Assembly (NCBI GenBank): GCA_951799445.1
Contig: OX637289.1
Span: 10,569,321-10,633,320 of the forward strand
Length of the DNA stretch: 64,000 nucleotides
Source of the DNA: Pseudisothecium myosuroides
Taxonomy: Eukaryota; Streptophyta; Bryopsida; Hypnales; Lembophyllaceae
Direction of reading: 5' to 3'
The position numbers and the translations under genes are program-made. Positions 1-12,716 of the stretch are shown here, piece by piece (within the stretch, counting starts at the first letter, position 1; every line of letters begins with the position of its first letter). Under the pieces are notes generated by a model. The model did not search any database. It had not been told where the DNA came from and worked only from the letters and a program-made list of their open reading frames with translations.

Positions 1-261
1 TGACAATCAAATTGGTGGTCAGCCTCAGCAGATTGTCCATAAGAATACCACCTTATTCTTCTCCTTTGACGTGAAACGACACACCTCCTATTCGATTATG
101 TGAAATTCATAACACGCAAGATATCAAAACTCAAGCAATACAGCAACACATTCTCTCCCTTGCAAAGCCCTTCCAAAACGACAATTACATTAAAAGTCTC
201 GATTAGACAAAAATCGTAACCTAATTTTGTTGTTCAAGCATGTTACAACATCAGTGGGTAC

Positions 262-1356
262 CTGAAGCTTAGGTCGCAAAGTCTCCATCAAACTACGCGG
301 CTTCTGACCAGGAGGTGCTTTACCCTGCTGCTTCCAAAGTCCACCAGGCCAGTAAATACCGTCGCCAGCAATTGTGCTCATTGTCCATAAACATAAGAAG
401 CTCTCATAAACGAAATCGCTACCCTCCGCTATCCTCACAACCCTCTCAAAGAACACCTTCTGTAAATTCACATTCTATGTAACTTATATCCTCAAAATCT
501 GTCATGTTATATGTACAACTAATTGGAAAACTCTCACACGTCAAGTTGTGAACTCACATGAGCGCACTAATAAAAGCCCCTTTGTCCCCGCAAGGCAGTG
601 TCATTAGAAAGGGATGAGAACAATTCTCAAGAAACAAGACAGGAATTTCCCACAACTCCAATTCCTAAACCTAACTGCTACAGGCCAGGATGGAGCAACC
701 TAACCTTTCCGAGGGCCCAATCAGCTGAATCAAAGAAGGCACGCTCATGATCCTATCACACAATAAAACCCAACAGACGTCAGCCACAACACTTGAACAA
801 ATTCACGAAGGTCAACAAAACAAAAGAACAAAAAAACCCGCGGCTAGGTCAACAACGGCACCTCAAAATCACGGGATGGAGCCAGCAGAAACTACCTTTG
901 AGATCAAGGGGGGCTTCTTAGGCATTAAACCACCGTACTTCTTCTTCATAATTGCCTCCTGCACATGCGTTCCGGGTATACTAAATGACAGCACCTCATA
1001 ATACAAACCCTAAACCAGGCACAACGACATATACAAGCCAATTACACAGGCCAATTACACATGCCAATTCCGTCAGACTGGATCAAAGGGACCCCGATAA
1101 GGAATAAATTCTGCTCAGGGCTAATCTGAGTTACAAGCAAATGCGTGATGACGAAAGAATCGCGTGCTAAACCCTCTGCATGACCTCAAAAGCATAGCGT
1201 CGGGATGCAGCACGGAAGATGTGAAACAAAGGGAATTCGAGAGGAGATTCAGTAACGGCATGGGACTGAAGGAGGAGAGGAGCAATTAATTACCTCTTCG
1301 GCAAGTGAAGGGATGGGTGCCTCCACATGCTTCACGTTGTCTGCCTGGTCACCCAT
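262..1356 (-). CDS. Endosulfine/ARPP19-family phosphoprotein, four exons found
   Basis: Four minus-strand exons join in phase 0 with GT-AG borders: 1356-1294 (ATG at 1356; 21 codons), 958-896 (21), 752-705 (16) and 327-262 (22). Exon 2 reads EAIMKKKYGG followed by KKPPLISK. Exon 3 reads DHERAFFDSADWALGK and exon 4 ends METLRPKLQ. This is the diagnostic order of plant endosulfines (cAMP-regulated phosphoprotein 19-related). In animals and yeast the FDSGDY motif is phosphorylated by Greatwall and the protein then inhibits PP2A-B55. The plant FDSADW block is the equivalent, so a cytosolic role as a phosphatase regulator is inferred. The 80 residues found lack the usual basic C-terminal tail. The last exon lies in 1-261 or beyond the window. 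A frame reading RRIRWYSYGQSAEAD at about 15-75 resembles such a tail, but its phase does not match the exon 4 donor at 261. Family identity is very likely; the 3' end is open. Confidence 0.85.
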
Positions 1357-1740
1357 GACGCCTGAATCCAAGTTCTTTCTCAATCTTCTACACGAACGAT
1401 GACCTCGAAACTCTGAATTTGCAACAACGATGAAAGCAAAACTCGAGCGAATCCCTAGGAATTGGGCGCCCACGAATGATGAAGAGGCGCACGCACATGG
1501 CTCTGCCGAGGATGGAGGCCCTCACCGCGCACATGGGCTTCGGATGGAGGTTTGATTGGAGTGACGGTGTGAACGGAGCCACTTCGCCGGCTGTGGCAGA
1601 TGGCGATTCGGGGTTGGTTGTTGGGGTGTGGGGTTCACACAGGACGAAGCGTAGTTCGAATTCTGGGCCATCCGTTCGTCGGCGTCTTAGTCTTGACCGT
1701 CCTCGTTCGGATTCCAGGTGCACCGCAATCATGGCAATAG
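1357..1740 (-). promoter_or_regulatory. 5' leader and proximal promoter of the endosulfine gene
   Basis: This GC-richer stretch lies directly upstream of the endosulfine ATG on the minus strand, between the start codon and AT-rich repeat DNA that begins near 1740. Open frames cross it on both strands, but none resembles a known protein and the composition fits a 5' UTR or promoter. No clear TATA box was picked out. The assignment rests on position and composition only. Confidence 0.4.
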
Positions 1741-1800
1741 GTCAAAAAAGGGCAAAGATATTTTCCCTAATTCAATATCGAAAAAATATTTTTGAATAAT

Positions 1801-3351
1801 AGTTGAATAATATCAATATTTTTTTTGTGTTTTACTAAGGAAACATTGGTATTATTCATAAACAAAGGGAGTAAAAGTGAACATCAACGTGACTTATAGT
1901 TGTGAAAAGTTTTGAAAGACTCTCAATGAGGTAAAGGATTCTTTGAGACAAGCAACACAACTTGAAGCATTTCACTTGTCCATATTATTAAGTAGGACTT
2001 CTTTGCTCTTCACACTACAAGTGGCAACTTACTAAAGGTGTAGGACTTTGAGGGTCTAGAAGACAAAAAAATTCAACATATTGTCAAACGAAATTGGAGG
2101 GTTGAAAGTATTATTGTTGGAACTGCTTGTAAAGAATTGAACACACTTCCAGGTGTTGATGCAAGTTCATATGGCCTCCTCATTGAAAGGATGTAAATCA
2201 ACGTTTTGGAGAGGATGCCAAATACAATGTTTGTGGGGTAACGTATTGTAAAGAAACTTCTCAAACATTGGTAAGGTTGTTGCCTAACGTAGGCTAATGA
2301 GTCTTTCATCTTGATCTCAATGCTAACAGACATCTATTTCACATGCAACATCAAAAAGTCATAGATGGTGCATGGATTCATAGCAAAGGAATGGTCAATG
2401 ATTACAACTTCAAGATACAAGCGTTTCACATGCGGCATCAATGGGTCGTAGATAACAATAGGAAGGTCAATGTCAGTGAAGATCCAATGGGATCCAATTT
2501 TCAATAGCCCTATTCCCTATCTCTGGCATAATCTTTATAACAATGCACAAAATTGAGGAATCGGTTCTCCACAAACAAGTCAAAGTTAAAGGAGAAAAAA
2601 AATATGCAACATCTTTATCAAAATTAGCAACAAATAATGGAACTTGTGTAAAGAACGAGAGGTGATGAAAGAGTGCCAATTACAATGTCAAATGACCCAA
2701 GAAAAGCAATGCATAAAGTTTAAAGCAAGATATACCTCCTCCAAACAAGAACAAGATAAAAATAATACAAGAATGACTACAATAGCAAGAGAGATGACTA
2801 CGTGGAGATCAAGCTAGATGAATAAGAGAGTAAGATAAATATAAGTTTGGTGTCTCAATGAAGCTTTGTATGAGATCTTGGCATCACACCTCACTTGAAA
2901 TGACTATACCTTCCTATGTTATTTTGAATAGGACAAACTTCAATCACCAAAAGGCGCCTCAAAAGTCATGACCACAATTTCAAAATCATAATGAGACACT
3001 TCAGAAATTCATTGTTAAAATTTTGAATTTTTACTCCAATAGCATTTTTTAGGTTACAACTATTTTTACAACTATTTCCATTTGTACACATAGAGGTTCA
3101 TGAGTCCCAAATACAACAATACCTAATTCAAAAATAGTGCATTCTTGTATAGTAACAAGAAATATTTATATAGAGTCAAATGTCAAACGTAACATCAATG
3201 TTGACATAAAAACATGGGCAAATTTTTTTATAGTGAAGCTTTGAGATAAAAGACCTATTAGATAGAGAGGTGAAATCAATGAGTTGTTGCATTCTGTCTA
3301 TGTTTGCAAATTGGAGTTAAAGATAGATGAAGAGATTGTTTTTGAAATTGT
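1801..3351. other. AT-rich intergenic DNA with a short direct repeat
   Basis: No gene is visible. At about 2336-2474 a segment containing TTTCACATG, a CATCAA block and GGTCAATG occurs twice in diverged form (near 2337 and 2425), which suggests an old local duplication. The rest is AT-rich sequence with no recognisable coding or terminal-repeat structure. Confidence 0.4.
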
Positions 3352-3476
3352 CACTAGAAGAAAACTGCGTTGGAAATCGCAGTTTTGCGTGGGCTGAAAT
3401 TTGTTGAAGCCCACGTTTCCAACGCAGAAATTTGTGTTAAAACGCGTTTGTGTTCCAATGCAGTTTTCTTCTAGTG
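3352..3476. mobile_element. 125-bp CACTA-type miniature element
   Basis: The left end reads CACTAGAAGAAAACTGC and the right end is its inverted copy, with only small differences over about 24 bp. It is flanked on both sides by TGT, a 3-bp target-site duplication as expected for CACTA (En/Spm) elements. The ends match the CACTA-N-AAGAAAA type common in plants. An inner palindrome built on TGGGCT and AGCCCA lets nearly the whole element fold into a hairpin. It is too small to code and so is non-autonomous. Confidence 0.8.
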
Positions 3477-4792
3477 TGTATGAGTAGTGATCAAGGATTA
3501 GGAGAATTTTTCTTATGATTTTTAGCTACTCAAAAAAATATGGACTTGCATAATTGTTTTTATGAATCTTATTTGGAGATAAATTTTGGATTTTGTTCTT
3601 TTCAATTCAATGAGTTTAAAGGAGATCATAGAATTAAAACCTTTGGTCAAGTGCAGGTCATGTTTAGGGTCATATTATGTAACTTTAGGAGAGGATTTTC
3701 GGAAAAATTCCATTAAGCTCTATAAATTTTGTGGTGTGAATTCTCATTACATAGATTTTCTTTGAATAAGTTTATCTTGGTAGAGAAAGGATGTGTTGGA
3801 GGATGCAATTTTAGTATTTAAGCATAGTCAAGGAATTGTTGATGGAATTGAAGGATCTTTCATGTTGAAAAATGTAAGAGTAACTAGATGGAGTTGTTGC
3901 ACTTGGATATGGTTCATGATACTATCAAAATGGAATTGAGTAGCATGTAATGCGTGTGTTTGTTGTTTAATGCAACTAAGTGATGGTATTGACAAGTTGA
4001 AATCATATATTGCGGAAAATGGCATTTTTATCTGCTATTCTACTCCAATTGCAACTTTTTTTCAAGTATTGATGCAATAGATCTTGAGGCTTATTATTGT
4101 ATTGAGCTTTTCTATTTCATCTCCATAGCTATAATTTAGCATGGGCAATAGTTTTAGTGTTTTGTACCTTCAAAAAACTTCTATTCTCTGTCAAACCTCA
4201 AAAAATGCAACAAAAAATCTCAACCACAACAATTTTGTAAATGATTGCTCATGGTTCACAATAGCAAACAAGCCTATTACAATCAAAATGAATAGAAGAG
4301 GTAACCCAACATTCCAAAGCAAATTACATAATTATTTGAGAAAAAAAGATGAACCGATTACCTCTAATTGAAGTGAGGCAATCAATGACGCATATATCTC
4401 AAGCAAATCTTAAAGTCTTTTTAGTTGGCAAAAAGACATGCTTGACATAAACTTGGTCCAAAATAATCCAACATCAATTATGAACATGTAGCCAATTGTG
4501 TAATTTAAACGCAAATCTTAAATGAAATGCTTAAACTTAGAAACAATACAATATTAGACAAATGCAAAGTACAATCAACCAACTCTTGAACAAAGATTCC
4601 ATACAAGCTTCAGAATAGTCTACATATTTGTTGGAAATACAAGTTTCAAGATCATATTTAATCTAGATTTAAAAATTTACTAATATTTTCTATTTAAAAC
4701 ATCATTTTAAAAACATGAAACAAAATTCAATCAAAATTTTTTTTTAAAGAAGAGAGTCAATAAAATAAACTCTAAACACATAACAATTCAAT
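3477..4792. other. AT-rich intergenic DNA
   Basis: No convincing gene or bounded element is seen. The short open frames have low-complexity composition typical of chance ORFs in AT-rich DNA. Confidence 0.4.
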
Positions 4793-5761
4793 TTAACCCC
4801 TCATCGCCTGAAGTCCAAACGAGGTCAAAAACAGCGTTGCTTTTGAAGTGTTGTAAATTTAGATGTCGCTAAGTTATAGAAATCTTAACCGTACAATATT
4901 GTAGTGAACATGTTGTAGATGACACAAAAAAAATCTGAAGCCATTTGACCGCATGGATTGAAAGATTATAATGTTTTAGTGTTAAAAAAAGATGCTGAAA
5001 TTTTCCAAAAAGTACATTTGGAGGTGAAATTCGACTTCTAAACCTACTCAAATGAAAAAACTTGAGACTATAAAGTGATTCAAAATCAACATACAAACAC
5101 ATTGGTGGAAAAAAATATCATTCAATTGACTCAATGTGTCTGCAAAATAGATTTGAAATGTCAAAAAATAGCATGAAAAGTTGCAAAAAACACCATGTAA
5201 GGCTAAACCTCCTCCACTAAAAAGCATCTCAGTCATTCATTACTTTTTGGATTCAAGTGAAATTTTAGCCACACAAACTAGACTAGTATGCGCAACTTTC
5301 ACAAAAGAAATTATTGAAAATGGACATTGCATGAAGAAGTTACAAGCCGCCGAATTTCACTGTAATCCGAAAATGGCTGGATTTTAAATTCTGAATTGCT
5401 TCCAAACATTCAAAGAAGCTTGTATTGACATGAAAATTTTACCACAATAACTAGACTAAAAGGGGAACACAACCCAACAAATTTTATTGAAAACGAACAT
5501 TGTATGAAGGAGATACCCCCCCCCCCAAGTTTCAGCCATCAAATGCAGTTTGGTGAATTCAAATTGAACCTGTGAACTTTGATTGGCTCCCATTTAATTT
5601 GTAAATCTTGGATTGATCTGAAAATTTTACCACACAAACTAGAAGAGAGAGTGCAACTTTACCAACAAGTTTTATTGAATTCGGATATCGGATGCAAAAG
5701 TTACAGCACTTTGAATTATACATGAGGACACTTTTCGTCCCCTCAGGCAATGAGGGGTTAA
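4793..5761. mobile_element. TTAA-bounded inverted-repeat element (969 bp)
   Basis: The left end is TTAACCCCTCATCGCCTGA and the right end is the inverted form of TTAACCCCTCATTGCCTGA, giving about 18 of 19 matching terminal bases. The TTAA at each edge fits a TTAA target-site duplication followed by a terminal repeat starting CCCC. The interior is AT-rich, contains a C-homopolymer near 5518, and has no transposase. Repeated phrases about ATTTTACCACA and TTTTATTGAA suggest internal duplication. This is the best-preserved terminal repeat in the window's TTAA group. Assignment to piggyBac-type transposition is inferred. Confidence 0.7.
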
Positions 5762-6977
5762 AAAGTAAAACTTTCAAAAAAATCTCATTATTCTGAAGTC
5801 GTGAATGCATGAAAGATTAAAGCTCACAATTCATCAAGCAAAACTATTTTCATGAAATTTGGGGTACGCTTTTGTTAGTAGGATATGTAGTGTTTTAAAG
5901 AAAATTTGCATATTTGTAAGAATATGATGATCAATTTGTGAGATTTTTTAATGATGTTATCACAAGATTAGCATTTAAGACCACCTAAAATGAATTTTAT
6001 ACCAAGATTAATCTTCAATATGTATCCCCGATTTTTTGAAAAATCTCAAAATTGCATATTTAGTTTTGTCATTGGGATACAAAAGTTAGTACTATGCATT
6101 TATTCTATCACTTTCCAATTAAAACTAAACATCAAAAGAGACTTTTGGTATACAATAGTCACAACACTACAAGTGATGCCTGATTGAAGGTTTCTAGGGC
6201 ATCATGTTGTTGCAATGCAAATTATTTTGATATGTAAAATGTTTAATATCATTATTTTGATTGAATTTGATTGAATCCACTAGAAGAAAATAAATAGGGA
6301 TTATAGAAAGGGATTGTAGTAAGAACTAGGGTTTAGTTTAATTATGGACTTTGTTAACCTTCCTCGAGTATCTTGCATCTTGTCACAACTTAAAGGGGTA
6401 GGTAAAAGATTGATTGTAAGCTTTTCTATACTATCTAGCTTGTAGTGCCAAGACATGAGTTTCCAATGCCGCTCGACAAGTCATGTCGGACTCAAATCCA
6501 TAATGGATGGGACAATAGATACTTAATAACAATTATTGAAAATGATGACAATGACTAAAATTGACGACATTGTGGATAGTCATTTAGGAAAGGATGATAG
6601 AAACTTAACCACAATGACTATCCACAAATGATTGAAAAGTGATGACCATGAACCATTGGCAATCATTGAGGACAATTTTTATTCATTTTATACATATATT
6701 CTTGTAGTAAACTATCCAACTAAGTCTTCAATTTGACAATTGGTTTTGCTATCACAAGACTTTTATTGCCTTTGTTCATTGATTGTGGGGTCTGGCCAAC
6801 CCGTTTGGGGGAGGGGATAATTTCATGTTCTATTTAGGCTTGGTTAAGTTGTTAAAATGGAAGGTAAAGCTCGTTCTACCTTTCTTTGAGATTTTAAAGG
6901 ATTGGAACTCTAAGTGGGAGATATAGATAGACTTATGGAAGAAATATGGATATAATTATGGAGGAGAAATGGATGGC
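5762..6977. other. AT-rich intergenic DNA
   Basis: No gene was recognised. CACTACAAG at 6165 and CTTGTAGTG ending at 6447 form a short possible CACTA-like terminal pair, but the flanking triplets (CAA and CCA) differ. CACTAGAAGAAAA near 6280 may be a lone CACTA end. Confidence 0.35.
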
Positions 6978-8103
6978 CAATGGATGAAATCTAGTCTATG
7001 TGGAATAGTATGGGGTTGAAATCCATTTGTTTAGGTGGATAAAGTAGGAAGATAACACTTGTATAAACTAAATAAAGGCCCTTGGAAGTGTATTCAATAC
7101 TCAAATGAGTGCCACAACCGCTTTAAAATTCCAAATTGAGGGTGTAATAGCTTTTTGAAAAGTTAATATAAACCTTCTACATTTCAAGTTTAAATCTCTT
7201 ATTTTTTGACTATTAGAGCCAATTGAAGTCTCTTCTTCTAAATTTGATAGCAATTCAACACCCCCATTACTTCTGAAGATGTTTCTATCTTTTAAAAGCG
7301 CAAAATGATTTGTGCCATACCTTTTCTAAAAGCTAACTTCTTTATGCATATCATATCCAAATTTCATTTTTAGATTTTTTGTACTCCTTGACCTATGTCC
7401 TGTTGAAATTGAGCCTCTAAATTCTAGCAGCAACTATACACTTATTTTCTTCCAAGCCCATATCTTTCACTTTCTTAGTTCAAATTAAGAGTTCTATAAC
7501 TTTTTAGAAAGACAATAACTCAATATATTTAACTATGCAAAATCTATAAACAAAATACTTTGTAACAAATCTTTAATGGGGTTCAAAAAAATTGTCCTTG
7601 AATTTTATGGTAATTGACCCTCTTTCACCCCATCAAACATAACTTTCACAAACAAATTTCAAATAGATCAAGTCATAATTTTCTCAAATAAAAACAAAAA
7701 CATTGTCTCAAATTCTAATTACAAAGCTTGTAATACATAGCTCTCTATGACTTTTCAATTATTTGACAATCCAAAAAAAACTACTTCCTTTGTTCCAAAA
7801 TAATTGTCCACTTTGAATGCCATGTTTTTTAAGGTTGTTTTGATAGGGTATTATGGAGACTTCCTTGTGGCTATTTTTATTTAGGTTGCAATGAACATAT
7901 GCAGTTTTCTTCATTAAATTTTTACAAAATGGTCAATGGAATTGGCATAAAAAAATCTCAACGAAATTGTGAACAATTATTTTAAAATGGAGGGTATGGA
8001 AAAGAGGAAAAAGAAGGTTGTCTCTTATCCTTCCACCTTATCCACCTAAACAAGTAGATTTCAACCCCATACTATGCCACATGGACTAGATTTCATTCCA
8101 TTC
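6978..8103. repeat. 1.1-kb structure with long inverted arms
   Basis: The left arm (about 6978-7058) contains GATGAAATCTAGTC, AGTATGGGGTTGAAAT and TTTAGGTGGATAA. The right arm (about 8022-8103) carries the same blocks in inverted order. The arms are about 80 bp and match well apart from a few substitutions. The interior is AT-rich, non-coding, and holds a separate Stowaway-like MITE. It is probably a non-autonomous DNA transposon or foldback element of unassigned superfamily. Confidence 0.65.
7784..7994. mobile_element. Stowaway-like MITE, 211 bp
   Basis: The left end reads CTTCCTTTGTTCCAAAATAA and the right end inverts to CCCTCCATTTTAAAATAATT, with both continuing into an ATTGTCCA/ATTGTTCA block. 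TA dinucleotides flank both ends (7782-7783 and 7995-7996), as expected for Tc1/mariner-type insertion. It is nested inside the larger inverted-repeat structure. Confidence 0.7.
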
Positions 8104-11100
8104 GTGTGGGCATTTAATTACCCAACCTTGGTATTTATACAAATACAACCAAGTTCTAATCTAGTGTAACAATCTATACCAAGTGGGTGCCTAAACTTTA
8201 TTCCATTGTGCCTTTCTACCAATGGATCCTTTTTTAAGTGCCTAAGTGTATCCAAATTTACAAAAGAGCAAGCCAACAACCTTGATTTAACTGCAAGAAA
8301 TAACTTAAACAACCTAATTAATTAGGTTGATGTGGTTTTCTAATAGAAATGGTGACAATATAATTTTAGCAATTCCAATTTGTAGAAAATCTTATGTCAA
8401 TTCCAAAAACATAAAATTCATTAAGTTCTCCTAGAAAAAGTTATAACTGGATGAAGTTTGATCACTAATCAATACTTTGAATTTCATCCACAATTTTCTC
8501 TATGTTCATGATTCCAAATTGATTTAAGACTTTTGCTATGGGTCTAGATTAAAGTTAACTTCCCAAAATCCGAATTTGGCCCTAGATGGATGGATTCTAC
8601 CTAAATTCATCCATTTTGCATTCTAAACTTCATCCATTTTGTTGTCTAAACTTCATCCTTCATTAACTTTTAGGATTTTGAGTATTTTACTAATATTAAA
8701 ATAGTTCTGAACTTCTCTAAGCCCTTCTATCCAATTCTAAACCTAAGTTCTTACTTGGTAACCTTTAACCTAATTTATTTTGCTAATTTTTGATTACTTA
8801 AAGAACTAAATTACTTTTGGTCAATTAGTATTTGAGATTCTTAACACTTGTTCCTTAAAAAATTCTATTTGACCTTTTTGAATTGCTATCTTACTTTTAA
8901 ATTCAGCTTTCATAGTGAAAGCTATCAATGGATGAAGTTTGACCGCTAATTGGTACTTTAAACTTCATCCACTATTTACTATTAACTTAATGATCCAATT
9001 TAGCTTCTAATTTTACTTTTGGGACTCAAGATTTATAGATAAGGTATTTATAACTATAATATACCTTGCCTAATTTTTGGTAATTTTCAAAAATAGTTTA
9101 TTGTCCAAAAATAGCTCCCAGTTTTATGTCACACTTGCCAATTTGGAGGTTTTTAGTACTATTTAGTACCCCCCAAAATGAATTTCAAGCTGAAATTTGG
9201 AGGAGATGGTCTTCTGGTAGACTTATAGCTTAAATAATTCTAATTTTAGGTTAACTAATCATGTCCTTTGTAGATGAATTTTACTAATGTTCATCCATTC
9301 TAGGTCCTAAACTTCATCCACCTATATCTTCCTTGGTCGAACTCTGATTTCTACTTATTTTTGGTTTTTGAAAACATCTAGAATTCTATTATAGGATTAT
9401 AAGTTCAAAATTTACCTGAATCTTTGTCTAAGTGGTCTGACTTGATCCTAAGCCTCGTCCCTAATTAAAACTTGCTAATCAAGACAATTTAAATGAAAAG
9501 GAGGAAATTAGTGGCCTACCTCAAATTGGATGCTATCAATTAGGCTGTCAAAAATCCTTACCAACCCTTTTCTATCCGCCATTTTGTTCTCTTAAAAATT
9601 TGCCAACCGCTTGATGTTTTTATAAAATTTGGTTTTCAATACAAAATCTTTGTGTTCTAATTAACTTTCCATTCCTTCTTTTTCTTCTCACCTCTTCTTC
9701 CTCTTCTACACTATTCCTCTTCACTATTCCTTTTGGAGTATTTATGGCACTAGTGGACTTCCAACTACCATTGCTACAACTCCCAAGGTGAGATTTTATG
9801 GTGCATTTACACTGAATACATACCTAATTCCCTATTTGGGTGGTCAACGGAATTCTTGAGAACCTCTTCCTAATCTCTATCTCTTACCACCTCCAATATC
9901 TAAACACACTTCATCTTCTTCCTTGCAAATTGTTCTCAGTTTGGGGGAGTTTGAACTTGAGTGTAAGTAAGAGGTTGTGAATGTGAATTAGAAGATTTGA
10001 AGAAGAGTTGAGGTGTTGCTATTAAATGACTTGCTCCACTAATGACAACTTTTCATCATGAGTCTATGTTCTTATTATTTGTCTACCTACCCTTTTTTAC
10101 TACTTTTCTATCCCCTAAACTAAAAAAAAAACAGGACCTAATATTAGGCCTAGTTTTCTCTATGATGGTCAACTAGCCAAGGAGTATAGAGGCCCGAGCT
10201 GCCTCAACTAAGCTGTGGGTTGAGCTGCCTGGGTGTTCTTTGAAAATGTTACGGAATTTTTTTCCTCCTTTAATCTTTCTAAATTATTTGGGCGCTAAGT
10301 AAAATGGATACTTGGAGGTAAAACTCTAATTTTGACATTAAGCTAAATAACTAACTTGGCTGAGTGTCTAAACTTTGGAAATTCTTCTAATGCCACCTTG
10401 GGGGCATGGTTACTAGATTTTTGGAGACTAAACTATGGATGTTCCCAACCACGTTGTAGACACTAAACTTTGGAAATGAACGCTAAAGGGGTTGAAAGCT
10501 CCATTGTCTAGGGAGGAGAAAGATTATCAACAACCACAAGAGTAAGATGAACAAGGTCTACACATGTTAGTACAACATGTATATAACAATGTTAATTAGT
10601 TCAAGCCACAAGTAGTACAACAAGTTAGTGAACAAAACTTCACTCATAAGACACTAGAGGCTTCCCAAAGCGGCATCGCCGAGGTACAGTTGGAAGTGAC
10701 TCTAGGCTTAATACAATGACAAATAACTTCCAATACAACAAGTTAGTACAAAAAGAAACCACACCAACAAGTGGATGAGAATACACAACAAGGAAGGACC
10801 TCCAAAGAGGTTCACCACTTCACCAAGCTCAAAAAACAACAACAATGGATTACAAAAGGCCTTCAAAACACCGTTGAAGGTTTTTGGCTTAAAATGCTAA
10901 AAAATCCAACAAAAATTGGACCCAACTGACCCAAACTAATAACAAGAGGGTGTTTTGAAAAGGAATGGACGCCCTTTTATTCCCTTTCGGGGCACCCACC
11001 TCTTCTCATTTTTTTCTAAGTAAATCTATCTTTTAGGATTTTTATTTTCATCTTCTAGGATTTTCACTTTCTACGTTGCTTCAAAACTCTAACTTTTGAA

Positions 11101-11662
11101 GATTAACTCCAAATCATAAACAAATTGCGTCGTTGGCTGTTGAAGGCCATTTCTAATTCCAAAACATTCCTAATTTAAAAAAAAATTTAAACATATAACC
11201 TTCCAGGGCCCTTGCTGCAATCCATGGACTTAATCCCTGTCAAGACCAAGTGGAAGGACAAACCAATTCCTTGTGCGTTAGCTCAAAGAGCCCCCACACG
11301 AGCAATGTTAGCATGGAGAATGGAACCGGGAATCTTGTGGATTTCGACAGAAGTCCCTACCACTTGGTTATTACCCATGGTAGTTTAAGGTCATTGCAAA
11401 CCATTCCCAACCTTTTTCAATCTCCAAAATCTCATCAAAACCTAGCGGCAGCTTAAACCCCAAACGAGATAAAAATCCAACTTTGGGAGGTTATTTTTCT
11501 GTGAAAAGCAACTAGTGTAGGCTTTTTAGGAAGTATGACGGGGTAAGAAAAGACCTAATTTTCACCCCATTCCAAGTTTGTATGCTCCCGTGAGACGGAT
11601 CAACTTCGTTGTAATCTTTAAATTTGTTGATAATCGGAGAATTTTGTCGATTTGGGCCCTTC
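8104..11662. other. Long AT-rich intergenic region
   Basis: No gene is supported. Between about 8450 and 9320 the phrase AACTTCATCCA and its complement recur several times (for example near 8455, 8635, 8935 and 9312), giving a loose dispersed repeat. A pyrimidine-rich run lies near 9665-9740. The stretch at 10,480-10,900 is repetitive, rich in ACAACA. A 68-codon frame at 11,250-11,456 resembles nothing known. Confidence 0.4.
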
Positions 11663-12716
11663 TAAGGTAATCCCCCCCATTCCCGACCAGTGACCCATTC
11701 CCGACCTATAGGTGCATGTATTTTTGACCATGCTTGGAATGCAATTTTTTTTCGTTTTCAAGGTTGGAACTAATGAATACATGATATACTCCCTCTGTTT
11801 CACAAAAAAACCCGGGTTTCGAAAAAAGTGCTGACTTAACGCGAATCGTGGGAATTGTAGAGCTGTAAAACGTTTACAGGAAAGTTAACACACTAATGTT
11901 GCAAGTAACAAGCTTTCTAGAGAGTCCATGCGCTTTTGGAAGAGGAAACTCGGTAATCTAGGGAACGCATAAGGCTTTTCTGATGCTTCGGCGTGGAAAG
12001 CCTAGGATATTGCGAAACGTTCTCTGTGTAGCTCTTCTGATCAACAATTGTGTTTTTTCATGGCTCAAGAAGCAAATTCACATTGTCGCCATGATGTTGA
12101 AGTACTTCAAATTGTTCTGTTCAACAACATTTCCAATCCTAATCTGAGCATGAAGTATGCGGTGGTCCTCTCCAATCGATTCTAGTGAACGTTATTTCCT
12201 TGTTTCAATTGCATACTTCTGTGTACAACGCAAACTTTGCATGAGCCGCATACTTTGTTAAATTCACGAAATCATGTTTGCAACCTCTATTTATCATAGT
12301 TCTTCCTTACTAACAACAACTACTCTGATTCATACAAAACGATCCTTCATTCAATGCTTGGAGTGCACAAAGAACCACAATCCGGGTATTATTTTGAAAC
12401 AAAAAAAAACGCATGAATCCCTGTTTTATTGTGAAACAGAGGGAGTATGTCCCAAGTTGTAAAAAAAATAGAAAATAATGATTAAGTAAAAAGTTATTGA
12501 ATGATCGGAATTGGAAGAGTCTAGACGTTGGCCATGGGTCCGGCACACTTTTTGCCTCCCAAAATTCATAGTAATTTCAATTCAAGCAATAAAATTACCA
12601 ATTTTTTTGCAATCCATGTCATTTCTATTGATGTACCTCTAAAAAATATTTGTTTTGCCTTCACTACTCCAGATCATGTCGGAATTCCTTATTTGGTCGG
12701 TTATGGGGGTACCTTA
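11663..12716. mobile_element. AGGTA-ended TIR element with nested MITE
   Basis: The left end reads TAAGGTAATCCCCCCCATTC and the right end inverts to TAAGGTACCCCCATAACCG. Removing TA from each edge leaves AGGTA-type terminal repeats with a TA target duplication. A second copy of the same element sits at 53,086-53,486 and shares most of the sequence outside the nested insertion. Without the nested MITE this copy is about 393 bp. No coding capacity is seen. Confidence 0.7.
11789..12445. mobile_element. Nested Stowaway-like MITE, about 657 bp
   Basis: The ends are CTCCCTCTGTTTCACA and its inverted copy, flanked by TA on both sides (11,787-11,788 and 12,446-12,447). The related element at 53,086 lacks this insert at the matching place, where AATACA is followed shortly by TGTCCCAAGTTGTG. 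It therefore serves as a near-empty-site control. The GC level inside is higher than outside. No transposase frame is seen. Confidence 0.8.

Noticed and set aside
6165..6447. Second CACTA element
   Set aside because: Only a 9-bp terminal match exists and the flanking triplets differ.
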